NCBI RefSeq assembly: GCF_014805625.2
Contig: NW_023998414.1
Location: forward strand, 18,557,161-18,621,160
DNA: 64,000 nucleotides
DNA from: Glossina fuscipes
Taxonomy: Eukaryota; Arthropoda; Insecta; Diptera; Glossinidae
Reading direction: 5' to 3'
The notes under the pieces were generated by a model. The model saw nothing but the letters and a program-made list of their open reading frames with translations, was not told the DNA's origin and did not search any database. The position numbers and the translations under genes were made by a program. Positions 33,621 to 47,730 of the stretch are shown here, piece after piece; within the stretch, counting starts at the first letter, position 1, and each line of letters begins with the position of its first letter.

Positions 33621-36600
33621 TTGTTGATCATTAAAAACTCAATTCTATTCTTTTTTTGTTTTTTTCCCCGTTCTTAAGCAACACTTTATGAATATTTGGT
33701 AAGTTGCATTATTTTATGTAGTATTATTTGCCTTTTTGTTTATGTATACATATTTTAAAAATGAACATTAATATCTATTACTATTAATTGTATTATTGTT
33801 GTTAGTTAGCGTTGTAATTGTTGCTGATATTTAGTTGTTCAAAAGTTAGACATAATTTAACGACGTCTGTTAGGTTTGCGAGAATTGAAGCAGCATGTTA
33901 GAAAAATTAATTATCGAAAAATCAAAAAAAAAAAAAACATTTTTTAAATGAAAAATTATAAATTAAAAGAAACAAACGAAAAAGAAAAACGAGGAGAAAA
34001 ATACAGAAAAAAAGGGACAAAAAACAACAACATTATGCCAGTGAGTTTTAGTATTTATTACTCTAAGCAAACTAGTTAAGAAAGAAGGAACAAAAAGTGG
34101 AAAAAAATTTAATTTAATTTTTTAAAGGAATAAAGGACGGCTCGTATCACTTATTACATTTCGCTTGCATACAAATCTTATATGAAGGTACAAAATCGCT
34201 AAGAATTAGTGTTGAAATACTGAAGGGCCACTTTCCATCTAATATCGATATACGAACTCTGCATCTCCCTTCATACACATACATATGTTTTCAATAGGAA
34301 GTGCACGCACGTACAGAGTCCCCAACGGAAGTTTCAGTTTTTAATCTGAATAGAGATTTTCCAACTCAAGTTTGCTTTTTATTTTTGTTTTTGATAATTC
34401 GATAGCGTCATAAATCTTTATTAATATCTAGTTCTGCAGTAAATAAGTTATTAGGTGTACCAATAAATTCTTTCCGCTGAAATTCGTTGCTTCATAAAAG
34501 GTACCTTCACGGTATAGACAACTTGATGGACATTGATGTATGAACGCTGTAAGTTTCAGTTTCTTACAAGCTGTTGGCCAGTACACCTATCAAAGTTTAA
34601 GGAGGGAAAAGTTAAAGGATGCCATTTTTAGTGCATACATTTTTCCGCTTTTTATTTAGAGGTTAATAAACCTGGAAAAAATGCAGCTCAAGCTACAAAA
34701 ATGACTAAGTCACTAAGCTATGAAATCGTTAGAACATTTCTGGCAAAAAAAGGTTTGTCTTGAAAACGATGAAATTCGCATTTGTTCGTTCGTCGCCAGC
34801 AAAAGCAACCAAGGAAGTAATTTTCAGCTTAAACTGCACCTCGTTGTTCTCTATTCTATTTGTGGCAATTCCCGATTGCCACTTGTTCAGATCAATGCCA
34901 CCATATTCGCCGCTAAACTGGTAAATATCTACCGCGAGGGCGTCCTTCATAAGCTACCCGATAAATGTGAAAAGATGATGTATATTTCGATTATTAATTA
35001 AGTCTTGTGTATTTTACATCAAGCTGAATTTCATCAAAAAGCGGAAGGAATTTATCCGTACATCTATTAATAATCTGGAGGAAAGGCACCTGAAAACTGC
35101 GTACGACGGTGAATCGCCTTCTCCCACACTAAATTAAAGTGATGCTGTTCTTTCAAATAAATTGTTACAAGTAATTAAAGCATCGGTTTCTCTTGTTCTG
35201 CCTTCTCTTGTTTCAAGTGTAGCTGCCATACATCATTAGTACGCGCCTTAAACTCAAGAAGGTCTTGGTAAAGTAGATGTTCAAGTCGCTGTCTACGCTA
35301 TAGAACCAAATGGTTTGATTTAGTGAACGGTCGGTCAACCGTTGTTGAGAATTGTGAGTGCTCTGCTACAAACAATCACTACATTATGTTTCGAACCCGG
35401 CTATCTCAAATCGAGTAAAACTATCAACATTATAAATGCAACATCAACCTTTCGCGGCCATTTTGCAAATTTAGTGTATGCTTAGCAATCCGTATACACA
35501 CGATTGAAGAATGAGTCGCTTAACGCAAAAAAAAAAAAAAAATAACCCAAAGGGTTACATATGCCACGTAAGTAAGGGTAATATAGAAGAAAAATGTCAA
35601 TTTAAAATTTTATAAATGTATGCACTAATGTGCGGCTTAGTAAAATGAAACTGGACAATATGTTTTACGTTTACCGTTTACCGGCGATTATCCATCTGAT
35701 ATAGATATTGTGGGGATAAAGTTTGAAGTAAATCTGACATCGTTTAAGAAGTCGAGAAGGTTCATAAGGTCTTCGCATTCGACTTGGCGAATGACAATCA
35801 CTTCTCATATGCAGCATTTGGAAATGCGTACAACGATATTCTCTTCACGATTGTTTGAATTTTTCGCGAACTGAAAATTGTGTAAAAATTTTTAAATGTT
35901 TTATTGCTTTGCGACTTTGTTTAATTTTTTGTATCAAAACGCCTCTAAACACTTTTGACTATTTTAACCTATGTATTTTTTATTTATTGTTTATCAAATA
36001 TCACAATTACAACTTTTTTATAAATCTATGTTCTTGCAGGGGAACAAGACTACTTGATAGAATGAATCTAAAAAGAATGTCACCTTTAGTCCTTTAAAAG
36101 TTTGAACATAAAAATGAATATTTTAAAATTAAAATTCAAAAGGAAGCGGAAGTAAATTATTTGCACCATTATTAAAATTGACACTGTGTTATGAGTGTAA
36201 TAAAAAAGAGGTCCCAACCAACTTGAATTATTTATTATTTATTATAAATAAGATGGCAAAAGAACTTAAGGTGAAAATTATACTAAAAATATTAGATGAT
36301 AACTAAAAATGGTACTTACGAAGGTAAGAGTGGGGGTGGAAGAGCACCGCCAGGTCGACCGCCAGGCAATGGTGGAGCTCCGCCGCCAGGGCGATTTGGA
36401 ATCGCTGGCGCTGGCCGACCAGAAGCAGGTGGTGGTGGAGGACCACGCCCACCAGCAGAGCCCTGTAAAACCCAAAAATAGTTGAAAATAATTAGAAATA
36501 TGAAAATATCTTGCCAGCGAACCTGTGCTGTAGGCGCTGGTTTACGGGGGCCACCTGGGCTAGGTGGCGAAAGACGTGGGTTATCTAAACCACTAGGTAA

Positions 36601-39600
36601 CCAATCATTTTTTACCGGCGGCGGCAAAGGTGCTGACACGGTAGCCATGGAGACATCACCTTAAAACAAATACAAATATTATTATGTTCGCCATTTTTAC
36701 TACTTAAAAAACGCACACATATTGCGTGAACGCAGTCGATTTTAAATATATGTGAAAATTGTACATATGCGCTCATTGCTGATCACTAACTAATGAACAA
36801 AAACCCAGAGAGCAGAAATAGTCTCAATTTGTGTCGGACTGTTTGTGGCGCGTCCTTTGACCGATCCGGCCCAACCAGCGTGCAAGAACTGCCAGTGCTT
36901 TTAGCTAATAGGAAGCCGATATCTTCATTTTAGCGACAACGAAAATCCCACCACAGAGTTTATACAGACGGACAGACGTACACACTTATGGGACCTCCGC
37001 TAAGCTTCTTTCCAGGTATTCCAAACGTTTTGACAAACTTAATAAACCCCCGTCGTGCTTGGATGTTGGATAAAAAAAAAAAATATGATAATGTATATAA
37101 TTCAGATTCCCGCTTACGAAGCTCTGCGCAATATATGACAATTTTTAGACGAGTAAATAATGCACTTACCAATAATTCTTAAAGCATCGCGGCAAGCGCG
37201 ATACATACGCAACATTTCTTCCCGTCTACTGGCTGCTTCTGCGGATTCTTCCATCATTTGTGCCTAAATTAAATTTTTTTATGTTCTGCATTTCTCATAT
37301 AAAATGTGTATGAATCACTTACTTGATCTCCTGAAGCATATAAATGTGCCAGTAATTCACCATTAATAAAATCCTTGGTATTATTAATGATTAGCATCAT
37401 TATGGCTTTAGGTACCATATCACGCGTAGTTTTTGTGACGATTTTCATATAGGAATCCACTAGATTACGTATAGTTTCAACTTGTCGTTCCAGCTGAGGG
37501 TCTGTGGAAGTTTCTTCGCTGGCCGACTGAACGGGAGCGGAGAATACAAAACAGTAATATTAATCTTCATCAGAGCGTTAAAAAATTCACAAAAATTATA
37601 AACCGAAAATAAATTAAATACTAGCAAAAAAATATTTGAAAATATATATATATATGCCGTCATTAGGGAAAAGAAATTGTTAGTTCATAGAATAATAATA
37701 AAATAAAATTTTAGTACAGTATTTAATTATCGCTTTTTTACATTGTCTATAACCATCACCTTCATTAAATAGTCAACAAGTTATCTCTATTGTGGCTTTG
37801 TGAGTGAAAGTTAGTGATCAGAAAATGATAATCGTTTTAGAGAGCCATTGTTTTTGATCTCTGCCATCAGCCATTTGCCGTCTGTCAAATTACAATGTTT
37901 TCTTATAAATTACGGACATATCTATTTATCATTCGGAAAGCTTTTGCCCACATTGTCATCCAAGTTTCGATAAGTACACATATATCTTCTTTGAGACATG
38001 CGTTCAATTTTTTTTTTTTTTTTTTATATTAATATATACAAAAACATGAATAGGCCGCCAATATATAATATTGCAGTCGTGATTACAGACGTGATTACGC
38101 CAAAATAAAAAGTAGCAAACAGACAGAGAGCGAGCGCCATGGCTACATTGAGTGGGAATATTATGCCAATCGAAGATATATTGCGTATATGAAATTCACT
38201 TCGCTGCTGAATAAAACTACGACTTTTTCATTCGAAAGCTCTGCCTTTTAAGCTGCACGCGAACGTATAAATTGTCATAGTGGATAGGTTTCTTGAAGCT
38301 GGCAATAGGTGTAAAAAAACAAGAACACATTTGCGAGAAAGTTTTATATTTCGTACTTAAATCCAAAGTGTAGTGCTTTAGTGCTAAATTCATATGAGTT
38401 ACGATAGCTATTTAACCGTGACGCAGGATAGGCGGCAAACCGATAAAGTCGATAAACAACGTTGAGCCTCTACGACGGTCCCGGGGTGTGGTGTGTGCTT
38501 CTATCACAGAGAAAGAAGAAATCACTAAGCAGAGCTACCGGCAATAATTAGTGCAATTACAATAATAGGTGAACATGATGTGACCAAAGCCGTAAGTTTT
38601 CACTACCCAAAAAATTGAACTCCACATAGATAAACTCGGTCAGTAAAAATGTTTACAGTTCAGACATTAACGCGGACTTCACTAGATGACTTATCGGTTA
38701 TTCGAACGGTGCTCTCCTATTCTTAGCACGATTTTGCGGATAGCCTTAAGAGACCAGTTATCCTTTTCGCGTATCGCGTTCCGCATTCATATTCAGTTGG
38801 AAAAGATGGCAGAAGTAGTGTCCATATAAAAAAATAAAAAAAATAAAAAAAATACACTTATTCCATATATGACATGATTGATTTTAACATCTGAACCTGG
38901 CACCGTAGTTTAAAATTTTCTTTAGATTAAGTAAATTTACAAATTCTTTTTTTCCTTTCTCTATAATTTTGTAACATTTTTGTATGATGGTGAAGTGTGA
39001 TGGTTATACGCCATAATCGACATTTAATCGTATACATGCAGAATACTCTTTTTCGTTCAAGTATTCTATATGCACAGAGTAACTGTAACAGAAAATTAAT
39101 AATAAAAATTTATTGAAATTTAGCAAAGGTGAATTTTTTTTTTTGTCATTTACACGTAAAATATACTTTTTGATAATTTTGAATTTTTTGTTAAAATACA
39201 ATTATTTGATTAAAAGTTGAAAATAAAGCTTAAAACGAAAATAAGTAAAAATATTTTGAACTGAAAACCAATTATTTGTCATGTGCCATTTATTATTAGA
39301 GATTAGAGCCATTATTAGATATAAACTTAGCAAAATTAAAAAGTAAAATATAAATAAAATGAAATAATTAAATTGAATATAATGTTGAAAAAATTAATAA
39401 AATTTTTTATATTATTATTAAAACCACATACTTTTTTCTGTAACAATGTAAATTACATAGATTCGTTGGATAAAATATATATATAAACGTAAAATACACG
39501 AAAAGAAAAGAAAATAAATATTTATATATTATTAATAAATAAAGTTATAAACCAAACCAAAGGGATGGAGAATAAGACAGGTAGAGGGGCGGAAATGCCA

Positions 39601-40015
39601 GATAATATTTTAATAACGCAGTGAGTGCAAAAGTGTATCAATTGTTCTCTTTACTTAGGTAAACCAATTTTTGTAATTATGATGAAACTTAAGAAGAAAC
39701 AAGGAAACCAAAAACCCACTTTTTTGTTTTGTTTTGTTTTTTTTTTTTTTTTCCCGGAAAATTTAAAAAATGTATTTATGATAGACGAGGCGTGTCAAAA
39801 GTGTTTGTTATGATGGCAGCGGGGGTCATTAAGAATATGTTGCATCTTTTTGGAGAAATGAATTTTAAAAATATTAAACCAACCTCTCTTCCTTCCTGCT
39901 TATGATGGTATATTTTGTATGATTAACAGACAACAACAACAGTAAAAGCACAAAAAATTAATAAACAAATATATAATAAGGAAAATATTAAATTTATTAT
40001 AACACATTATTATTG

Positions 40016-40069
<54 letters not shown>

Positions 40070-43000
40070 GTAATGAACAATATATAATAAGGAAAATATT
40101 AAATAATATTACTTGATATAATGTATAAAAGGAGTTTCTAACATGATTGCCAAGGGATTAGAAAGAATATGGATAAACTTTATAAATAATAACTGTAAAG
40201 TGAACAAATTTTCTGAACTTTACTACTAATTAAAGACTACTTCTAGGCAGATTTACATACTACTTTAAACGAGATGCAGTTAATAAGCGTTTACGTCCGT
40301 CTTAGTACACAAATTTTCTAATCCCCATTCCTCCCCTCCTTGCACGCTGTTAACTAACTTGTTCAATTTTGGGAAAATTCCATAAATTTTTTCGAATTCG
40401 AGTTTAAATATCAAGACTCGACTTTTTTTTTTTTTGTTTTAAATTTCTTTTTTCCAAATTTTTAGCATTGCACTAATAAACTGACCCGATTGCGTAGAAT
40501 ACTTTAAATAATTTGAAATTTCAAAACTATGAACCCATACTTAACATCAGAAATCATAATCAGAATTTTCGAATATCTTCAATTTGTTTTTCATTATTGC
40601 TACCAATTTTGCACGTACACCCAACTGTTTTTTTTTTTGTGCGAGGTTTTTCACCCAACATTGAAATTGCATGGCTCGCCCCCTAATAAGAACATATACA
40701 CTTTTTTACACAAATTTGCCTGCCCTAGCACGAATCGCCAAAAACACTCTGCTAGCGACTTGGTCTACTACGTAGAATATCCATATTTTGTCATCACTTT
40801 TTGCTTTATCTCGTTGTACTTCAGATCCAACAACACTGCAATTCGTTATCCAGTACTCAGAGCGTTGAGTTCAATAAAATTGTAAAAGTTGATGTTCGAG
40901 TGTTCATGGTGCAGTGCGTAATAAACGTGCCCGCTTGTAGTGAAAAGTTACGGATTTGCTTTTTATTCCTAATTTTAATTAACATTTTTATGTGTTGTAC
41001 TCTTATGGACTGAATTTTCGTGGTACAACAATTTTAAGTTTTTTTTTTTATAATAAAAATTAATTGTTTTTGTTTTATAAGTACGTAATATGGATGTCAA
41101 TATTGCTTTTTTTGCACGGTTTTTTCATCCTGTAGAATTTTTCTAAAGTTGTGGAACATATCCCCAAATTTACCATATTTCGCGTCTATTTTTTCACACG
41201 ATTTTTTTTCACGGTCTCCTAAGGAACCTATCTACCGTGTAAGAAAAATAGTTGGGCATATTTAATATTAAATTTCCCTTTTTATTTATCATGATATTAC
41301 ATTAAAGTCCCGTTTTCAAATAATAAGGCAGACACAAACGGACTTGCTTGCATTAATTCGGAACGTCCTTTCGATCGAATGTCCTGTCATATCATAATTA
41401 ATAAGTTTTTTCTTTTTATTTGCAATCAAGATGTTGTTATTCACTCGCAATAAAAAAAAGGATGCAAGTCTATTACGAGGCTTTCTATGTTATGTTTACT
41501 TAATACGAAAATGAGGCAAATCAATTTTTGGAAAACTCAAACATTTTTAAAGAAATCTTTGAAATTCTTCAATGAAATTTTTTTGAAAAAAAAAAAAGAA
41601 GCAAAACGAAAATTTTTTTATTTTTTTTATATATTAACTTGAAACTATTGAAAAATAAATCATAATCAAAATTAGAATTTCGAGAAAGGCATTACATTCA
41701 TAAAAGCTTTAAAACCATATACATGATGAAGGCTGAAGGCTACGCGGCGTAGCCAGTTAAATTTTATTTACGGTATCAATAAAATGTTACAGAGATAAAA
41801 ACATATATGGATTCATTAAATGGATATTTAAAGGAAAAGAAAATCAATGAAGCATTGTTTTGCATCATATATAATCGAACCTAAATTGTTTGTAGTAAAA
41901 ATTTTATATAATTTATTATAATATGTGTAGAGAGAGAGAGAGAGAGAGCATTTAAAAGAAAGAACGGCAAATGGAAATAAGCAACACCTACCTCATCACC
42001 ATTTTCTTGAGTCTCCTGCTTCTCTGGATACACGCCAGCACGCAAAAAGGAAGCTTTCCAGGATTCCACTTCCTCAACAGTTTCGCATGACAGTTCAAGT
42101 TGTTTGTAATCCTAAAAACGTTAGGAAACTACTATATTAGCAAAGTAAATTTAAGATCATCGAATACTATAACAGAAATAATGGTTAAGGCAGAAAAAAT
42201 AATAATAATTAAAAAAAAATTGTATTTGACTTTCAATGAATTTCTGTATGCCACCTACTAATGATTTTATCTTCTTTTTGTAATACATTTTGAAACTAAA
42301 GTGAAGAGCTTTTATCAAAAATATATGGTAATATTACTGTAAGCGCATGCCGTGTTAGACATTTCATCGCTCCCAACTGCAATATGATATTTGCAATATA
42401 TTGTGAATGTCATGCCATGTGCCAATCATTGCTTAAACATACAAAAGCGGACCGTATGAGACCGCGTGAGAAGAAGCATTTTTAATATATCTAAGACAAA
42501 ACTGAATCGTACGTGAACCTTCCAAACTAAAGGGAAGTAAAGGAAGACTTCAAAACGTAATTTTGGTGTTCTCAGACAAAATTCCAAAGTGAATTTTAGA
42601 AAGACGGGTAACTATCGTAACCTTGCATCGATTCTGATTATCATTGTTAAGAGAATATTTTTCTAACAGTTAATGCTTCGAAAGTTTTGTGATAAAATAT
42701 ATCCGAGATCGAATTGCTTACTGTTTCTTGTTTACTAGCTTAGGGTAATTAATGCAACATCTAATATTTTAATGAACGTTTTTATGCCCTACGTCACTTG
42801 TGGTACCGGATAGGTTTAAGATAGACCCACCTTTTATTATACCGATCGATTTATCTGTCCGTCTGCCTATCTGATGTCTGTGAGCACTTTGATGAACTTG
42901 CGTGCACGACGAGTTTTGACCCAAGTATGAATGGTATTGGAAATGGTTCATATCGGATCAATTTCTTGAATTTTATTATATGAACAACAGTATCAAGCGA

Positions 43001-46000
43001 AGTGATGCAGATGTAAACATTGTCCAAGGGTTGGCCTTGACTTACTTTAATATCTTTTTATCTGTTTTTCTTTCACTTACTTTCTCTTTGCATTTTTTGC
43101 ATTTATTGTTTCACGAATTTCAAATCTTGCAACTGATCGCGTGAAAAATTTTCGCTTACCTTATAAACATTTCGTCCATCGGGACTGAACAAAGCGAATG
43201 TTACACGCCGTGACATAAACCCTTGCTCAATATCCCGCAATTTCAAGCCATCCAAAGGTAGCATGTATTTCTTTTCCTTTTCATCTTCATCTTTATACCA
43301 AGAAATGCTTTCGGAGGTTAAAACAAACCAATAAGGTCGAGAACCGCCTATATACAAATATAAAAAAGTAATTGCAGGGAAGAAGAAAAATTAAAGGAGA
43401 AAGTATGAAGAAAGAGAAGACAACAAAAACAAAGTAAGTAATTTCGAAATGGCTGCGAAGAAATAATTCTTAAGAATTAATGGTTGCTTTACTAAATAAT
43501 GATGAGCTAAGAACTAAAAAAAAAAAAAAAAAAAAAAATCACTACCAAAGCAGGGCAGTATCTAAAATAAATGAAGCATTACGAATAAATGAAGAAAAAT
43601 GCTGCAAAAATTTTGTAGAAAAGTTAAACTAATTGTAACGACAATACGCTACATACATAGAAGAAGAAATTCAAGCCTAAAATATATGAAAATTATTTTG
43701 AAATTGACTATTTTTTTTCTGACTTTTTGCATTTGTCCATTAAATAAGACATTAATTAGAATTTCAGATTATCGCAACATTTTTCTTTTCCCGAAAAACA
43801 AAATCAAACTTAATAATAATGAAGAGTTTTGAAAAATTGAAAAACAACTCTCAAACGCATGCGTATGTGTTTACTAAAGAAAACGTTCAAAAAATATGTA
43901 TATGGTGTGCGGGTTAATAACGACTTCACTTCATTAAGTGCACTCTAATTAAGATTCATTCTCTAAACAAGATGTATAGCGTAAAGAAATATGGAGTTTT
44001 TAGACTTTCGCCTCTCTTTCTCCTTTGAATAATCGAAGAACGTAATGTTTCGAATCATAGATTTGTATAGACATTGGATCGGGTGTACAAGACTGAAACG
44101 GGATTTTGTTAAATTCAGAAGAATCCTTAAAAGTGGCTCATTCGAACAATCCTCCATCACTAAGTTACACATTATTACCATTTTTCGGACAATTTATCGA
44201 TAGATTTAGTTCTGTTTACATCTTCGTCGCCGCTCATCAAGTGTTTGACTCATGAGTGCGAACAAGAGGTAATTACTAGTTGAATGCTTTCAATCTGTCG
44301 TGGCCTTCTTGTGTGTGATGAACCATCGTCCCAGGAACCTTCTTAATGTGCTAGTCGTTTCTTGAATAGATGACGGTATAAGCCGATCAGTTCTCGGCAA
44401 CTAATTCAACAAACTTTAGGAGCTCATAATAAACCACAGCCTTCTGGTCTAACCAAATGTTGAGCGCAACATCTTCTTAAGTTTAATTTAATATTAGTAG
44501 AAGTGTAGAAGGGAGAGCTCAAGATTCATTCCCAGTATTATCATTTATGTCTTTCGACCAAAATTTCATCCATTCCATCTATCTGCCTTTGGTTCACGTG
44601 GCTTATGCTGTACCTATTTGGCGACCCTCAGGATCGCTTGTAAACTACTTTTCGATTAACGCTTAATTGCTTTGTAAGTCGTTTTTGCGTCCACGCAACA
44701 CATTCATTTAACGAAGCTAGCGGTTCTCCGTCGTCTTGGTACCTGTTCGAGAATTTTACGTGTGGCTTACCTGCCACATCGAAATCAATCAATTTTGAAA
44801 TGCCTATATCACCGCTCACAAGTATCTTGCGATGAATCATGTTCATAATAACCTTCTCGAAGTAATCGGTATATAGGTTCAGCAACAGTTTTAGTGAAAT
44901 GAAAACAAAAATCTAGTGTTGTCCGCGCGTACTCGTTACGATGCACTTTTTCAACGTATCACTTATGCGCGTGTGACGCTTGTTGACGGATATATGTTTC
45001 TCAAATCCGTGTTTAAGTCTTGTACACCAGATAAGTATCATCGCATTCGAGTTTTTAAGAAAGAAAAAATCCCTACGAAGTTTGAAAATCGAGTTCCTTC
45101 CCAACAAGAAAAGGAAATAGAACAGATTACACTACTCTAAACTATTAACTAAAATGCAACGAATGCAGTCATTAGTTACGTCAAGCTTGAATCATAATTT
45201 GATGGAACCATTCTTTCGATTCCGTTTTCGATTTTCCCTTTATTTCTTCATGTTGACGTTTACGACCAAAAAGAATAAGGCAGATCTTCAACCATTTAAT
45301 GGCCGTCCTTAATTGGTTTGCATCTATTCTACTGTTTCGAATCTGAAAACCCGATGAAAACATTTCACAATCAAGAATTGCTTTGTGTAATCGTTTTATC
45401 TACAGTGCACGTAGAAAAACAAAGTTCGCTTGTTTGGCATATACGATTTTGATAAGATAATCGCTTAACTATCTAGAAACACTGCACTGCTACAACGATT
45501 AAAACCGATTTTTTTTTTTTTCTTTTTTTCTGTTTAATATAAAATTCTCAGTATTTTTCCGGACAGAAATTATGAACGATAGAGAGAAGCCGTACCGAGG
45601 ACTTTCACATGGAAATTCTCATTACTCTTAGAATATATGAAATATATATATATTTCTTAATATAATATCGGAACTAAAGTTCTATATTGAAAATTGCCAA
45701 AGCAATAGTAGATAAATAAGAGGAGAATAAGAGTTTCAAAACCAGAAAATCATTGGTTGCTTGGTCAACGTTCTGCACTTCATTAAATCTCAACTTAATC
45801 AAATATTTTAAGCTTTTGCATCTTTGAATTGATCGCTGCGAATAACAAATAAACAATTTGATTGCACTATAACGATGGTAGTGATCCAGCGGCAGATACA
45901 ACAAAAGAAAGTTTCCTTGCGGTAAAAGCTCTTAGGAGAATAAAAAACCAATTAGTTATTTGTTATGTATTTCGAGCCTCTATCGCGCAACTTTCTTTCT

Positions 46001-47697
46001 CCTTAAGAAAAAGAGGAGCAACTAAAAAAAGCGAAAGCTTTCGGATATTGTGTCTCGAACTGAAAGCTAGTTCAACTGGGAAGTAGTGCAATTGCTACCT
46101 AAAGCACGCACGCAACTTAAATTACTAGTTTAAATATAGCGACTGTCATGTTTCTGTTCTTCTTCTTCTGTTTTATTTTTATTTTCATTTTTTAAAGTTC
46201 TTCATTATTAACCAGCATAAGATATGTAGTATTAATTGAAAAAATCAAGCGAAATTTAAAAAACGAAAAGTGAACATATAATGCACATACACAAATGTAA
46301 ATCATAACCACACAAAATAATGTTAATCGAAACAGTAGATGCTTGTAACTTATAAACAAAAATAAAAGGGAGGCGCTTGAATATACGAACCAAGAGTGCG
46401 TATAAAATGCACAAAAGCTACAAAAATGAATGAAAAGAAAAACGGAAAAAATACATATATGAAACCAACCAAAATAAGACGAGAATTCTGAAAAAAATAA
46501 AGAAAAATAAAAAAAAGAAAATTTGGAAAAATTTTTAACGGCATGCTCAACATAAAAGGAGACAAGTAAAATAATTTAAAAACTTGAGAGTTAATTAATT
46601 TAATATCATTCTTAAGGATAATTGAAAAAAAAAACAAAGGTGATCCTAACAATTTTCTAGCACTATAAATTAAATGTTATGTTAGTTCGTTAGTATTTGA
46701 TTAAATTGACATGGGTGGGATATTGTACGAGTGTCTATATTGATATGGATGTATACTTGAATACTTGAATACTTGATTACCTTTCATAATGCCTAAATTT
46801 TGTATAACCATGTGACCTTTGCGAATCACTTGATTGCCCAATTGACGAGCGCCAGTTTTGTTGGCATTCTCGGATTTGTTTTGAGCACTAAAAGTTCACA
46901 GGAAAGCAAAATTCAGCAATTAAATAAATAAAAAATATTTCAAAATAATGCAACTTACTTGGCAAAGCCTATAAAATCTTCATGGTTGGTATTCATGTAT
47001 GCTAGCTCGAAATCGATTAACAAAAGAATTTGTTCTTTGCACCTTTGTTCCCTTTCCCGTATATGAGTTGTAATTATCCGTTCGGTTTCCTCACGTAAAC
47101 GTGGATAACGGGCCATCTAAGAGCAAAACGTTAACGTTATATTTGAAATCTTTCTTTACACATTGACCCCTCTCCTATTCAAGTAAATACCTTATCTGTA
47201 CAGCTGCGTACCACAGCTGATAGTTCTTGTACCACCAGATCGACACATTTAATGACCGGTTCTTTTAATTGTGCAATTTGACGTTTAACAATGGCCTCAA
47301 ACGCCATATCGGGGGTAAACAAACCCACACGTATACCATGAATATTTCGTATGGCAAATGAGATTTCTCGACGTAATTCTTTTTCGTCACAGGCCATTTT
47401 AACAATTTCAAAACGTAAACTAAAAAAAAAAACATTAACACAAAAAAAATAAAAAATACCCTCAACTACTATTTTTTCTGCATTTTTTCGTTCTTTTAAT
47501 GGCTTTTAAAAATCATAAGCATACCGTTCATGGAATATACGATTGATTTTAGCACCACCCGATAATTCGTTAGTATTAACCAATGCTGAACCGGAACCCT
47601 CAATAGTACGCTCAAAATCACTTTGTAATTGTTGTATCATTCTAGTGAACAAAAGTAACGAAATAGAAAAAAAAATTTGAAGCTTTTCTCTTTTCTT

Positions 47698-47730
<33 letters not shown>

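Larger units (their letters stand above)
29657..36319 (-). other. shi: shi intron 13 (to proximal last exon), 6.7 kb
   Basis: It contains a dispersed repeat copy (32019-32120), a 48-base poly-T (33572-33619) and a deleted mariner (34451-35067). No additional exon was recognised. Confidence 0.7.
37527..41991 (-). other. shi: shi intron 9, 4.5 kb
   Basis: The intron contains a 25-base direct repeat around (TA)n (39969-40104) and the second MITE-like copy (40617-41262). No exon was recognised. Confidence 0.7.

Noticed and set aside
34720..35001. 93-codon frame as a stand-alone gene
   Set aside because: It lies inside the mariner-like element, between its inverted ends, and only its C-terminal part resembles transposase.
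36278..36481. Glycine/proline/alanine-rich frames on both strands opposite shi exon 13
   Set aside because: These are antisense or out-of-frame shadows of the proline-rich exon.
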